DNA of 64,000 bases from Agelaius tricolor. Taxonomy: Eukaryota > Chordata > Aves > Passeriformes > Icteridae. A program made the position numbers and the translations under genes. Under the pieces are notes generated by a model. That model saw only the letters and a list, made by a program, of their open reading frames with translations. It did no database searches and was not told the origin of the DNA. Each line of letters begins with the position of its first letter. The first letter of the stretch is position 1. Location: contig JALJCS010000052.1 in NCBI GenBank assembly GCA_023055355.1, positions 1,009,501 to 1,073,500 of the forward strand, given 5' to 3'. Positions 19,657 to 31,900 of this stretch are shown here, piece by piece.

Positions 19657-19748
19657 GGGACAGACGTGACCTCGCTTCCTTCCCCTTCATCCCAAGTGCC
19701 GCCAGGCAGGGGAGCGGTGGCCACAGCAGCGAGTGACAGCCAGTGCAC
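19657..19748 (+). promoter_or_regulatory. Conserved 5' block of U1 (putative promoter)
   Basis: About 90 bases just before the signal exon are conserved in all seven units. They contain GACGTGACCTCGCTTCCTTC followed by CCC and a GCAGCGAGTGACAGCCAGT segment. The CTTCC/GGAA repeats would suit ETS-family (PU.1-like) factors that act in leukocytes. That function is inferred. Confidence 0.4.
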
Positions 19749-22700
19749 GTGGCTGGGGACACCGGGATGCCGGGAAGGTGGCGCTGCTCCTGTGGGGTGA
19801 GTGCCCCGGGCACAGGCCTGACACCCCGGGGATAGGGAGGGAAGGGGGCATAGGGGGCTGTGGGGTCCCCTGAGGTCCCCAATGCCAGCAGAGCCAGAGC
19901 AGGGCATGGAGCCCAGTGTGACCAGAGTTGTGGGGTGGCTTTAGGGACAGAAACTGGGGAACTGGGATGTGGGGACAGGAACAGGGGAATGGAGTTGTGG
20001 GAACAAGGATGTGGCAGAAGGAGCCTTGGGGCTTGGGTAGCTGTGGGGACAGGGACAGGGGAACAGGGATACAGGGACAGGGACAAGGGCCATGTTGCAT
20101 GGGGATGGGCCGGGAGAACAGGTGCCATTGGAATGGGATGATGGGCACAGGGCCATGGATTTATGGCTGTGGGGACAGGTGCTGTAGGGCTGGTGGAGGT
20201 GACGTGTGCAAACATGGGGTGTCCACATTGTCCACATGACCCCCACCCAGCCCTGTCCCTTCTCCCTTCCAGCCCAGACCCTCGGCCTCGCTGATGAGTC
20301 CTCAGAGGATGCCATGGCCCCACCCCACTGTTCCCAGCCCCACACTGGCCCTGGCAGGCTGGTGTCCCCTGTCACCTGCAGGTGTCCAGACCACCCAGCT
20401 CCTGGTGGAGCCCCCCTGGAGGCCGGCGGTGATGTGGGACCGGGTGACCCTGACCTGCCAGGGCTCGGGGACCACCGGTGCCACCACCTGGTACAAGGAT
20501 GGGCAGCGCTGGGGGCAGGAGGGACGTGACCGCCTCAGTGTCACCATGAGTGGCACCTACACATGTGACAGACCTGGCATCAGTCTCAGTCCCCCGTGAC
20601 TGTCTCAGACAGTGAGGGGGGTTTGGGTATCCCCAGCCTGGCACCCAGGGGACCCCGAGGGCTCTCAGTGGGCTCCACTCCATGGTTCACCTCCTGGTGT
20701 AACCAGAGCCTGTGCCCTGCTCTGGGGACATCCCAGAGTATCCTAGTGTCGGGGAAACCATGTGGGAACTGGGGACCCCTTGTGCACTGGGTGTAACCCA
20801 GATGGGGTCCCGGTGCCATCGGGTGTGACAGGACCCCTCTGTCCCCCATGCCCGCTGGTGCTGCAGGTGCCGGCACAGGCGCTGCTGGAGGGGACACGGT
20901 GACACTGCACTGCCAGGGCTGGTGGAACTGCACGGTCACCTCGGTGTCCTTCTACCGTGAGGAGAAGGGTCCGGGGGGGCTCCATGATGGCACCGAGCTG
21001 TCCCTGTCCCCTCTGCAGCTGCACCACAGCGGTCGCTACAGATGCAGGGTCTGGTGAAATCCTGGTGGTCAGGGAGGTCATGAAATTCAGCACTGGTGAC
21101 AGTGACAGGGCACGGTGAGCACCCCACAGCTGCCACCCTGACACCCCCACAGCCCCTCCCCAGGGACTCGGGCTCACAAATCCCCCTCCCCTCTCCTTCC
21201 CAGAGCTTTTCTCAGTGCCAGTGCTGGAGGGTCCCCCCTTACTCTCAGCTGCCTCAGCACCCCCAGCCCCCTGCGGCCCAACCCCCCCCTCCTGCACGTG
21301 TTCTACTGGGACGGGCAGGTGGTGGGGGGCCTGCAGGGTCCCTGCAGCTGCTGGTGCCCACCGTGGGGGTCTCCCACTCGGGGAATTACAGCTGCCAGCT
21401 GCGCTCCGAGGGGGGTGCTGTGCAAAGCATCAGCGCCCGGCTCCGCGTCACGGTGTGCAGTGAGTGCGGGGATGGGCACGGGGAGCCCCCACAGCCTCCT
21501 CAGCTCTCCCAGGCCTTCAGGGGATGCCCAGTCCTTCCAGACACCTGCCCTGTGGCCCCAACCTTTCCCAGATCCTACCCTTGCTCCCCTGCTTCCTTCT
21601 CATGTCCCTCTCAGGGTCCCCCACCTCTAGAGGGCTACCCCCATCCTACCCCTACACATTTTATGTGTCCTGCCATCCCTGCCCTGGGTCCCACGCCAGG
21701 TCCCCCCATTCCTGGCTTGTGTCTCCCCATCCCTCTCTGAGTCTCCTCACCCGTCCCTGCATCCCCCCATCCCTATCTGAAGTCACCACACATTCCCCAG
21801 GTCACATCATTCCCTCCCTGGCTCCCCATACCCACCCTGGTGTCATCCCCCCATCCCTCCAGGTGTCCCTTGGGGTTCCTTTCAAAGCCCCACCAATCTC
21901 TGTGTCCCCTCTCCCTCACTGGGGTCTCCCTGCCCCTCCCATACCACCCCCCCGGGTCCCTCACTGTCACTTGCTGTCCTCCCCTCCCGCAGGGGTCCTG
22001 CCCTCCAGGGTGTCCCTGTCAGCACAGCCCCCCGGGGGACAGGTGGCACTCAGGGACAGCCTGGTGCTGAGCTGCACGGTGGCCACAGGGACAGGTCCCC
22101 TGTCCTTCTCCTGGCACCGGAAGAGCTCAGGGGCACGGCTGGGCACCGGCCCCTGCCTGGAGCTGAGCCACGTTGGGGACAATGACAGCGGCCAGTACCG
22201 GTGCCGGGTCAGTGATGGGGACAGCGTGGCCAAGAGTGACCCCATGAATGTCACCGTCCTGGGTGAGCGGGACCCTCGGGCTGGAGACGACCGCACCCAG
22301 AGCACTCCCATCCCACTTCACCTGGTGCCAGCCCTCTCTCTGTCCCCACAGTGCCCGTGGCCAATGCCACATCACCCCCAGTCCCCAATCACACCAGCTG
22401 CTTGCAGGTGACCCTGTGACCCTGCACTGCTCAGTGCAGGTGGGCTCAGCCCCTGTCACCTTCACCTGGCTGCACAACAGGCAGGAGGTGGCTCAGGTCC
22501 CCTCCTGGAGCTCAGGGACATCAATGTGGGACATGTGGGCACCTACCAGTGCGTGGCCACCAACCAGCTGGGACAGGATGGGCACTGCGTGTTCCGGGCA
22601 CTCAACCCTGAGCTGGCCCTGGAGGTGACACCACGGGGACACTGCAACAAAGGTGGGGTCCCTCAGGGTCACCAGGGAGTGCAGGACCCCTGGGGTGATG

Positions 22701-23590
22701 GGTGACCCTGATGTGTTCTCCTATGTTTCTGGCGGTGGCCGCAGGGGTCGGTGGGGCCCTTTTGTTCCTGCTCCTGCTCGTGGGTGTCATTGTGGCCTGG
22801 CACCAGTGGCACCATGTGGGTGGGTGACAATGGGGGCACAGGCATCCCAGGGAGCTGTAGAGGCCCCCAGTGTTGGACAATGATTGGGCAGCACCCACAG
22901 CCCCAAAATTGTGGCATTGTCTGTGAGTCCTTTAGGGTTTGGGGAGGTGCTGGAGGGTCGTTCAGGGATGCTGGGGGTTCTCTCAGAGGCCCTTGGGGCA
23001 GTTAGGAGGTCTCTGTCCCTGCTGGGCTTTGGGTTCTTTTGGCTGAGTTGGCTGGGGACACTGGGGAGGTTCCTGAATTCTGGGAGGCTTCAGGGATGCT
23101 TGAGGGTTCTGTTGTAAATTGAGCGTCCCATGGGGGTCAGGAATCCTGGGAAGGTTCAGGGTCCTGCGAAACCACAGTCACATCTCCCCTCTTTCCACTG
23201 CAGCTTCCAGGAAGCACCAGGTAAGGTTGGTGAAGGGCTCCCAACATGCGTCCCCTTTTACCCCTACCCCACAGCTCTCCATTCTCTCCCCCACATCCCC
23301 TTTATTCCCTCAGGGCCCCCCCGGATCCCCCGGCCCCCCCCAGAGGAGGGGGAGGTGATGTACACCCACGTCGTGGTCACCAAGAGGGCAGGGGGTGAGT
23401 ACGGGGGGGACACACGTAGAGGGACACGTCACCCACCAGTGTCACCCCCACCCAGATCCAACAGCCCGTGTCTCTCGCAGCGTCCCCCCGTGCCACCACC
23501 CTCCAGGATCCCCAGGTGACCAACATGGAGCTGCAGGGACCCCAGGGGCGACCGTGGGAACCCGGTGACATCTACGAGAATGTGCTGTGA
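19749..23590 (+). pseudogene. U1: FCRL-like Ig receptor, five Ig domains, multiply disrupted
   Basis: Exons by homology to the other units: signal 19749-19796, 21-bp exon 20273-20293, D1 20382-20611, D2 20851-21114, D3 21204-21459, D4 21993-22262, D5 22352-22652, transmembrane 22736-22819, tail exons 23204-23220, 23314-23394 and 23481-23590. Only D4 (with NDSGQYRCRVSDGD) is clean. Lesions: the start codon is GTG and one base is lost in the signal exon; the mini-exon donor is AT; D1 has a one-base loss and stop; D2 has lost its acceptor AG and a G in a G-run; D3 has a deletion; D5 has a one-base loss; the transmembrane acceptor is GG; the first tail exon is 17 instead of 22 bases. The tail still spells VMYTHV, but the second motif is VTNMEL, with Asn for Tyr. 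This is a pseudogene. Confidence 0.75.
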
Positions 23591-25132
23591 CACTGGGGGG
23601 AACTGGGGGCACTGGGGGTCCCCACCCATGGGCACCCACTCATGTCTGTGCTGCCACTAAAAACTGCCCCAATCTCTCCCTGTGGGGGCACAAAGATCCC
23701 AAAAGAGCCAAAAGAAGAACAATTTCCTGAAACAGCAATGAGAGAGAATAAAACAAACAGCAACAGCAACAAGGTTCAGAGTCCAAAGGATAACAGAAGG
23801 AACAATTTCCAGGGAAAGCCCCCAATAAGGAACAAACCCAAGACATTTCCCCCAGCAGGTTTCTTCCACCACAGGAATCTTGCAGGGCCCTGGACCTTCC
23901 TTGCTCTGATGGCCAAAGTGGCCTTCAGGAGGCTCGGGATTCTCTTGTCCCCTGTCCCAAACCCTCATCTGCCCTGTTCCCCACACGAGGATGTCACAAA
24001 GGCCCTGTGGCGGTTCCAAAGCCTCCCCCTTTCCCAGGGCAGTCGGGATCAGGCCATGGCACAGGGCGGGGTGTCAGAGACAGGAAAAGTTTGATGTCTG
24101 GAGACATTTTGGAACACCTGTGTGTAGCAGGGGTGGGTCAGGCCTTGCTTTTGGTGAGACAGGGCCCCATCTGTCCATCAGTCTGTCAGCCATGGCACAC
24201 TGGGGACAGTGGGATGCTCTGCCAAAGCCAGCTCCTGAGTGGCCGGGTGGCCAGGAGTGCCTGCTATGGAGAGGGCCCTTGGTAGCCCAACTGGCTTAAA
24301 GAACAAAGCATGAGATGGCCAAGTCCCTGACCGTGTCTTCTCTTGGGTTGTCTGTCCCATCCACGCTGGAAGCCAGCAGCTGGCAACTCGTTTAAATGAG
24401 AAATATCTACCAAGGAAAGTGAGAATGTTCCTGGAATGGAAGGAAGACCCATGTCTAAAAATCTTTTTCATTTCAAAAATGATAGGGCTTCCAGGCAAAA
24501 GTGTAGGAAAAGGAATAGCAGCTCTTTACTGGGAAATTTATAAAGCAGAACAGAACCAACAACACAAACCCAGAACTTTCCCTCCCGCTCAGCACTGTTG
24601 GTTTTTGTGGCAGTTATAACCGCGGCCAGCAGGGGGCGCTTCAGGGAGCACTCCCGGCCAGCAGGGGGCGCCCCGCTCCAGCTCCATCCCCTCAGGGGCC
24701 ATGGCGGCCTCGGGCGGGAGGGAGGAGGGCAAATCGCTCCTTCTGCAAACTCATGGCCACCAATCGGTCCCGCACCACCACCGTCAGCGGGCAGAAGCCG
24801 CCAAGGCAGCAGGTTGGATCCCAGTGCCCACTGGCAGCGTAGCAGTGTCCCAGGGCCGGGCACACGCCCTGCGCAACACCCGCGACCGCTCTCCATGATC
24901 CCGAATGGAAGGAAGGCAGCGCCTGACCCCAGGCAGGTCTCGGGTCCACAGTAGCACCTCTGGTGGCTTTACACCACAATTCCTGCAAATCCCCAGCCTT
25001 TCACTAACGTGAGGAGGGCAGGGATGGATCAGCTTTGGGGACACCTGGAATCCAGACAGGGTCACTCCCCACAACGGCCAGAGCTCCTGCTCAATATTTC
25101 CACACTTTTCTCTCTCTTCTGATGACCACAGC
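23591..25132 (+). repeat. 3' flank of U1 (duplicon R, copy 1)
   Basis: Homologous to the 3' flank of U4 (43717-45230) in direct orientation and to that of U3 (about 32000-33190) in inverse orientation. It includes the paired CTCF-like sites at 24626 and 24658 and a CpG-rich segment. The open frame at 24701-24898 is preserved in the copies but has no recognisable domain. Confidence 0.7.
24626..24671 (+). promoter_or_regulatory. Two tandem CTCF-like motifs
   Basis: CCAGCAGGGGGCGC occurs at 24626-24639 and again at 24658-24671, an exact match to the vertebrate CTCF core consensus. CTCF binding sets chromatin loop anchors. Binding here is untested. Confidence 0.6.
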
Positions 25133-25770
25133 CTGAGGCCAAACATTCTTTCCATGAGGTTTCAGAAGGCTGCAGGTTTTGTTCAAGAATGAAGGCCCAC
25201 TTCAGTTTGTTGAGCAGATTGTTGTTGTCTTTGCAGTAGTTCTGGGGCTCTCTCAGTCCCTTGCTGAGTGGGACAAAATGATCAATTGCTGCATTTCTGG
25301 ACTGGTTCCCTCTCAGCTACCCCTGCAGGGGCAGTTTGCAGCCAGCCCTGCTCTGAAAACCATCAAAGGCCCTCCCAGAGCCACTGCTTCGGCTCCCTTT
25401 GGGCTTTGTGCTTCTTGCAGAGCTGAGCAAACCACAGGCAGGGCCTTTTTCCCCCACAGAATTCTCACCTCTGCAGCAGCTCTAAAGCTGCCAGAATCAA
25501 AGCCAAGGGGGAGGGGAGATTCTCATGTCCTGGCTGCCACCTGGGGCTGGGCAGAGCAGGGCTGGGCAATGGCCATCCCTGTGCAGTGGGGCTGGGCCAT
25601 TGCTGGGCCCCAGCCTTGCATTGACAGGGGTCCCCAGGATGTGCCACCCCTGGGACAGGCACCCGGCCAGGAATGTGCAGGGACATTTCCGGAACTGCCA
25701 CACCTGGGACAGGACCTCCCATGCCAGGACGTGTCACCCCCTGGGACAGGATCCTCTCATGAGAGGACCC
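25133..25770 (+). repeat. Duplicon repeat S, copy 2
   Basis: Same repeat as 18081-18735 and in the same orientation, starting with the shared CACAGCCTGAGGCCAAAC. It stops where the LTR of 25793 begins. Confidence 0.75.
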
Positions 25771-25792
25771 ACCTTATCTCAGTTACTGCTCC

Positions 25793-26100
25793 TGTGTTTT
25801 TCACAAGTGGAATGCATTGTGAAGATTGTTTACCTGAAGGGAATTGGTAACTGGATTCTGGTGTGAGTGTTTTGATTCACTAACCAATTGAATCCAGGTG
25901 TGTGCATGTCAGGACTGTTGGCTGACAGTCATGAGATTGTGTGCATTGGAGTGCAGTTGAGTGCTTGGCAGATTCAGTTTAGATGTAATGTAATATGATA
26001 TAGAATAATATAGTATAATAAAGTAAATAATTAGCCTTCTGAAAAGATGGAGTCAGATGCATCATTCCTCCCAGTCATCAGGCAAAATTATCACCGATAC
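25793..26100 (+). repeat. Solo LTR, songbird ERVL-like, within the U2 duplicon
   Basis: The sequence starts TGTGTTTTTCACAAGTGG and carries an AT-rich TATAATA-type tract and AATAAAGTAAAT near 26016-26030, then ATTAGCCTTCTGAAAAGATG. I recognise this pattern from abundant LTRs of songbird genomes, from memory only. A mirror copy lies at 50750-51065 beside U5, so the insertion predates the U2/U5 duplication. The right end is approximate. Confidence 0.6.
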
Positions 26101-27042
26101 TCCCCCCCTTCACCTTTTCCTCCCGGTGGTCCTTCTTCCCTGTCCGCACCCGTTCTTCCCTGCTTCACTGCTTCCCCGAGGCAGCTCATTCCTGCTCCTC
26201 CTGGACGTTCCTTCATTGTTTCCCCGATGGAGCGGATGCTGCCTGCGCCCACCCGCCGCCTCTGCCGCGTTTCCCACGCTGCCCACAGCCCCGAGCCTGC
26301 TGCACCTGCCCACGGCAGCCCCAGCCCGCGGCAGCCAGCCCAGAGCCACCAGTGCCCAGCACCAGCCCGCAGCCAGCCCGCAGCAGCCCCTGCAGCCATC
26401 GCTCGCAATGCCAGAGACACGCAGGGGCCGTCCTTGGAAATCACGCCCAGCCACTCACAAAAGCCATGTGGGCTCGCCCTGGCTTGCAGCACACACACTC
26501 CATCTGCCGAGCTGATGCCCACAGAGCGCCCGGGCTTCTTGTGCTAACGCTGTCCCTGTCTTCTGTTTCTCTCTCTGTCCTTTTCCCTTTCTACTCCCTT
26601 CTCTCCCCCTTCAGTAAGAACCCTTACCCTCCTTTATCAATAAACAATTCTCAGATATAATATTGCCATGTTTGTGCTTCATTTTCATCTGAGAAACCTT
26701 TCAGCAAGAATCCTCCCTGACTCCCCCTTTTACAGTGGGATGGGACAGGGGTAGTGGGAGGGGGAATGGGGCAGCCCTGGGTGTACTGCAAGCACTGTGG
26801 GGAGAGAATGGGGCAGTCCCTGAGGGTACTTGGGCACTTTGATGGGGGTGGGGAGCCCCTGCAGGTACGAGCAAAGGGATGGGGGAGCCCTTGGGGGTAC
26901 TGGGAGAGGAAATGGGGAGCACAGGGTGCCCTGTGTAGCCTCCCCCTGACCCATAACCACCTCCCTTGCAAGGATGGGCAACCACAGGAGCCATGGAGGG
27001 AGCACCCCCAGTGTCACCCAGTGCCTCCCACTTCCCACAGCA
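26101..27042 (-). repeat. 3' flank of U2 (duplicon T, copy 1)
   Basis: No gene is recognised. A C-rich and CAGC-rich part (26110-26560) ends with an AATAAA at 26639-26644. It is followed by G/C-rich sequence with repeats around GGGGTACTGGGAG. The whole stretch is repeated in inverted orientation at 49813-50749, downstream of U5. Confidence 0.65.
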
Positions 27043-30000
27043 TCACAACTTTTGGTGTAGATTGTCATAGATGTCACTGGGCTCCCACGGTTGCCTTTGC
27101 AGCTCCATGTACGTCGCCTGAGGATCCTCCAGCGGGGGTGCCAGGGGGTCTTAGGGGGCCCTGTGGGAATAAGGGGGTGTGTGGAAGGGGATGGGAGGTG
27201 CTGGGGGTTTGGGTAAAAGGTGTATCATGGCTGGAGCCTGCCCTCACCTTTCCTGGTGCTTCTTGGCATCTGCAAAGGAAAACTGGAGGGGTGACTTTGG
27301 AGACCCAGGGGCCCCCATCCACCCTTGGGAATGCTGAACCAGACACACAATCCTCCCCAGGTGCCCCCAGTATCCCTGATGTCCCCCCACTTGCACCAAC
27401 AGCCTGAGCCCCCAGAACCCCAAGCCTGGCAGGGAGGGGAACCCCTGACAAAACCCCCAACATCCCTGCAGGACCCTCCAACAGCTCCCAGGGCTCTGAG
27501 CCATGGTCACTGGGGGCTTAGCCTCTCCCAAGTCAGGGGCTGTGGGTGCCGCCCTATGGCTCCCCTTCTTTGGGGCCCTTCCCACCTCTCTCCATGATCC
27601 CTGTCCCCCCATTGTAACCCACCCACACGGTGCCACCGCTGCCAGGCCACAATGACACCCACGAGCAGGAGCAGGAAGAAAAGGGCCCCACCGACCTCTG
27701 CAGCCACTGCAAGAAACAGAGGCGGTCACATCAGGGTCACCCATCACCCCAGGGGTCCTGCACTCCCTGGTGACCCCATGTGACCCCACCTGTGACCCAG
27801 GGTGAGCCAGGTGTCACCTCCAGGGCCAGCTCAGGGCTGAGTGCCCGGAACACGCGGTGCCCGTCCTGTCCCAGCTGGTTGGTGGCCATGCACTGGTAGG
27901 TGCCTGAATCCCACTTCAATGTCCCTGAGCTGCAGGAGGGGACCCTCGGCCACCTCCTGCCGGTTGTGCAGCCAGGTGAAGGTGACAGGGGCGGAGCCCA
28001 CCTGCACTGAGCAGTAAAGGGTCACGTTGTCACCTGCACGCACCTGGTGTGACAGGGGACTGGGTGTGATGGTGGCATTTGCCATGGGCACTGTGGGGAC
28101 AGAGACAAGGCTGGCACCTGGCAGGGTGGGACGGGAGTGCTCAGACCGGGAGGGATCCGGGAAAGGTCGGGTACCCCAGAGCAGGCATCAGGGAGGGCTG
28201 GGCAATGCCAGGGAGTGTGGGGGACCCAAGGAGCTGTGGGGGCTCCCTGTGCCCATCCCCGCACTCACTGCGCACCGTGACGCGGAGCTGGGCGCTGCTC
28301 TTCCGCACGGCCCCACCCTGGGAGTGCACCTCACAGCCATAATTCCCCGAGTGGGAGACCCCCAGGGTGGGCACCAGCAGCTGCGGGGACCCCTGTGGGC
28401 CCCCCACCACCTGCCCGTCCCTGTAGAACACGTGCAGGAGGGGGGCTCGGGGCTGCAGGGGGCTGGGGGTGTGGAGGCAGCTGAGAGTCAGAGGGGACCC
28501 CTTGGTGGGTGTGGGGGGACCCTCCAGCACCGGCACCGAGAAGAGCTCTGGGAAGGAGAGGGGAGGTAAGGACTGTGACTCTGAATCAACTGGAAAGTGG
28601 CTTTGGGATTGTCAAGATATTGGAGTTCCAGCCATGGGGGTGCTCACCGTGCACTGTCACTGTCACTGCTGCTGACCGTGGCTGCCAGGACCCCACCAAG
28701 CCTGCACATCAGTAGCGGCCGCTGTGGTGCAGCTGCAGGGGGGACAGGGACAGCTCGGTTCCCCTGAGGGACCCCCCGAGATGGTTCTCCTCCCGGTAAA
28801 ATCACACCCTGCTGAGATGGATTTCCTGCCGGCCCTGGCAGCGCAGTGTCGCTGTGTCCCCCTCCAGCAGTGCCCGCGCTGGCACCTGCAGCACCACTGG
28901 GTCTGTGGGACAGGAAGGTCACATCTCACTGATGAGACCATACTGAGGTGGGTGCCCATAGCACCAGGGACATCTGGGTGCTCTGGAGTGCACTGGGCTG
29001 CACTGGGATGTCCCTGTGTGCAGGACACAGGCTCTCGCCACATGAGGGGTGTGAGGCCACCCATGGAGTGGAGCCCACCCTGACCTCTCAGGGGCCACCC
29101 TGATCATTAAAGATCCACCCTCACCATCTAAGACTGTGACAGGGGGGCTGTGCCTGGTGCCGGGTCTGTCACATGTGTAGGTGCCACTCTCGGTGACAGT
29201 GAGGTGTTCAGGTCCTTCCTGCCACCAGTGCTGCCCATCCTTGTACCAGGTGGTGGCCCTGGCGGTCCCTGAGCCCTGGCAGGTCAGTGTCACCCGGTCC
29301 CACAGCACACCCAGCCTCGAGAGGGGCTCCACCAGGAGCTGGGTGGTCTGGGCACCTGTGGGTGACAGGGGACACCAGCCTGCCTGGGCCTGTGTGGGGC
29401 TGGGGACAGCGGGGTGGGGCCATGACATCCCCTGAGGACTCACCAGTGAGGCCGAGGGTCTGGGCTGGAAGGGAGAAGGGACAGGGCTTGGTGGGGGTGG
29501 GAAGGAGGGAAGGAGGCACCAGCGTACAGGGTGTGGGGCCTGTCCCCAAAAACTGTCCCTGTTGGGACAGCATTTGTTGTGGGAAAGTGTGTGTGGGTGG
29601 TCTCAAAAAGATTTGGAGAGGGAGGGGGACATGTCTGTGTCACAGCCACCCGTGCACCAAATCCCTGTGGCACCAACACCTTGGGAACAGGGACACCGAG
29701 GCCACCCTGGGCTAAGGCAGAACATGGGGACAATGTAGACACCCCTAGCATGAGGACACCACAGACACAGCCCATGCTGGCCCAGGTCACCCCCACCAGC
29801 TCATGTTCCAACCCCATGATCCCATCCCCATGGCCACATCCTCATGGTTCTTGTTGCTTTCTGTCCCTGCATCCCAGTTCCCTTGTCCTTATCCCCAGAG
29901 CTACCTGAGCCCAAAGGTGCCAGTCCCCACATTCCTGTCCCCACATCCCCATCCCCAAATTCCTACCCCCCTATTCCTGTCCCCAAAGCCACCCTACATC

Positions 30001-30187
30001 CCCAGTCCCACCAAGGTCTACTGTGGGTAACATGGACTGGCACTGCTGGCATTGGGGACCTCGGGGGACCCTGCAGCCCCCCTGTGCCCCCTCCCCTCCC
30101 CATCCCCGGGGTGTCAGGCCCATGCCCGGGGCACTCACCCCACAGGAGCAGCGCCACCTTCCCGGCCATCCCGGTGTCCCCAGCCAT
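27043..30187 (-). pseudogene. U2: FCRL-like Ig receptor, four Ig exons, short tail, disrupted
   Basis: Exons: signal 30139-30187 (MAGDTGMAGKVALLLW), mini-exon 29444-29464, D1 29125-29355 (231 bp, open), D2 28648-28902, D3 28269-28547 (279 bp, open), D5 27790-28090, transmembrane 27623-27706, tail 27248-27269, then the last exon from 27160 downwards. No D4 is seen. D2 contains two in-frame TGA codons (after SRV, and where RYSC is expected). D5 has a small frameshifting deletion just before SGTYQC. In the last exon the frame meets TAA at 27151-27153, giving a tail of about ten residues. Beyond it lies a decayed ITIM-like sequence (TYMEL, then IYDNL) ending at 27043. U5 shares this TAA. As read it is a pseudogene, although skipping D2 would keep the frame because all Ig exons are phase 1-1. 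Confidence 0.75.
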
Positions 30188-30290
30188 GTGCCCTGGCTGT
30201 CACTCGCTGCTGTGGCCACCGCTCCCCTGGTTGGCGGCTCTTTGGATAAAGGGGAAGGAAGCGAGGTTACGTCCGTCCCCATGCGTAGGT
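30188..30290 (-). promoter_or_regulatory. Conserved 5' block of U2
   Basis: Minus-strand copy of the conserved block upstream of the signal exon (CTCGCTTCCTTCCCCTTTAT, then the GCAGCGAGTGACAGCC segment). Nearly identical to the blocks at 39536-39633 and 57780-57878. Confidence 0.4.
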
Positions 30291-31199
30291 GGCCCTTGGT
30301 GGGGGCAGGGTGGCCACAAGCTGGGCACAGGATGGGGATGAGGGTGGGTGGGACAAGGTGGGAGATGTGGTTTGCAGGAGTGGGGGGCTCGGTGGGTTTG
30401 GGGAGCCAGGGATGGATGTCCAGGGGAATGTGGTTCCTGAGGAGGGGGAGTCATGGGTCTGGGGGTGTCCAGGGCTGAGGGGACTCAGGGATGGGAGTCC
30501 CAGGTGAGCGTGGGCTCCAGGATTTGGGGTCATGAGATGGGGATGCTGGGGGAATGGGGGTTGTCCATGGGAACGGCATTCCTGAGAGAATCAAGGTCAT
30601 GGGGGAAGGGGGATTTCAGAGGACTGAATGAGCAGGAGAGTGTTCCTTGGGAATGAGGTGCTGGGCCATGGAGATCCTGGGGAATGTCAGTACTGGAATG
30701 GGGGTCCCAGGGATGAGGGGCCATAAGGAATGGGGATCCCATGTTTAGATTCCAGGAGGAATGGGGGTGCCAGGGATGAGGAGTTGCTGGATGGGCTCAG
30801 GAGTCTCAGCTCCTTCCCTGGGTGCCTCAGATTTTGGGGTGACCCAGAGCAAGCAAAGCCCCACTGGGATGCTTGTTTCCTGTGCCGGCATCACATGGGG
30901 GTCCTGGGTAGCTCTGCCTCTGTGCCCTCCACTGTCCTTGACTTTTTTTGTGTTTTTATTGCTTTTTTTTCCTTATTTTCCTCACTTTTGTGCCAGGTCC
31001 ACTCTGCCCCCGTTCCTGGCTCAGCAATCCCGGGGAGCACCTGAGCAGGGAATGGGTTGGGGGGAGCCAGGAGAGGGGGAAAATGGGGAGCAGGGGATGC
31101 AGGGAAGGGTGGGGAGGCTGTGGGGGATGGAAGTGTTGGGCGGTGCCCTCTCAACACTTTCACTTTCCTTTTCCTGGACGAGAAGGAAGAGGCCGTTTC
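30291..31199 (-). repeat. Upstream spacer of U2, near-identical to those of U4 and U6
   Basis: No gene is seen. The stretch 30370-30800 is GC minisatellite-like, and a T-rich run occurs near 30943-30985. The segment 30730-31044 reads the same 104 codons as 58322-58636 and, inverted, almost the same as 38777-39091. This is stronger conservation than I see between the coding exons of these units. Confidence 0.75.
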
Positions 31200-31900
31200 T
31201 GCTGAGAGTCAGATGGGAAAAGGGGGGGGGGTTCTGTCCTGGGGGGCACATCCAGAGGCTCCTGTCCTGGGGGGATCCTGTCCCAGCGGGTGACACATCC
31301 TGGCATGGGGGGGTCCTGTCCCAGGGGGTGGCAGTTCCGGAAATGTCTCTGCACATTCCTGGCCGGGTGCCTGTCCCAGGGGTGGCACATCCTCGGAACC
31401 CCTGTCAATGCAATGGTGGGGCCCAGCCATGGCCCAGCCCCACTGCACAGGGATGGTCATTGCCCAGCCCTGCTCTTCCCAGCCCCAGGTGGCAGCCAGG
31501 ACATGAGGATCTCCCCTGACCCCTTAGCTTTGATTCTGGCAGCTTTAGAGTTGCTGCAGAGGTGAGAATTCTATGAGGGAAAAGGCCTGGCTGTGGTTTG
31601 CTCAGCCCTGCAAGAAGCACAAACCCAGAGGGAGCCCAAGCAGTGGCTCTGGGAGGGCTTTTGATGGTTTTCAGAGCAGGGCTGGCTGGAAACTGCCCCT
31701 GCAGGGGCAGCTGAGAGGGAACCAGTCCGGAAATGCAGCAATTGATCATTTTGTCCCTCTTGGCAAGGGACTGAGAGAGCCCCAGAACTACTGCAAAGAT
31801 AACAACACTCTGCTCAACAAGCTGAAGTGGGCCTTCATTCTTGAACAAAACCTGCGGCCTTTTGAAACCTCACAGAAAGAATGTTTGGCCTCAGGCTGTG
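31200..31900 (-). repeat. Duplicon repeat S, copy 3 (inverted)
   Basis: Reverse-complement copy of the repeat at 18081. It borders the 3' flank of U3. Confidence 0.75.

Noticed and set aside
19025..20323. Long antisense frames across U1 upstream and similar 200-430-codon frames elsewhere in the cluster
   Set aside because: Long stop-free frames arise from GC-rich minisatellite-like and Ig-exon sequence; they lack domains and lie opposite or out of phase to the Ig exons.
24701..24898. Frame starting MAASGGREEG, repeated at 44806 and, inverted, near 32327
   Set aside because: It starts with a plausible ATG in CpG-rich sequence, but there is no domain, no splice partner and no reading-frame selection visible; treated as part of the R flank.
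30730..31044. 104-codon frame conserved at 58322-58636 and, inverted, at 38777-39091
   Set aside because: The conservation is of the whole DNA spacer, the frame includes a T-rich run and has no domain, and it does not persist in the diverged spacers of U1, U5 and U7.
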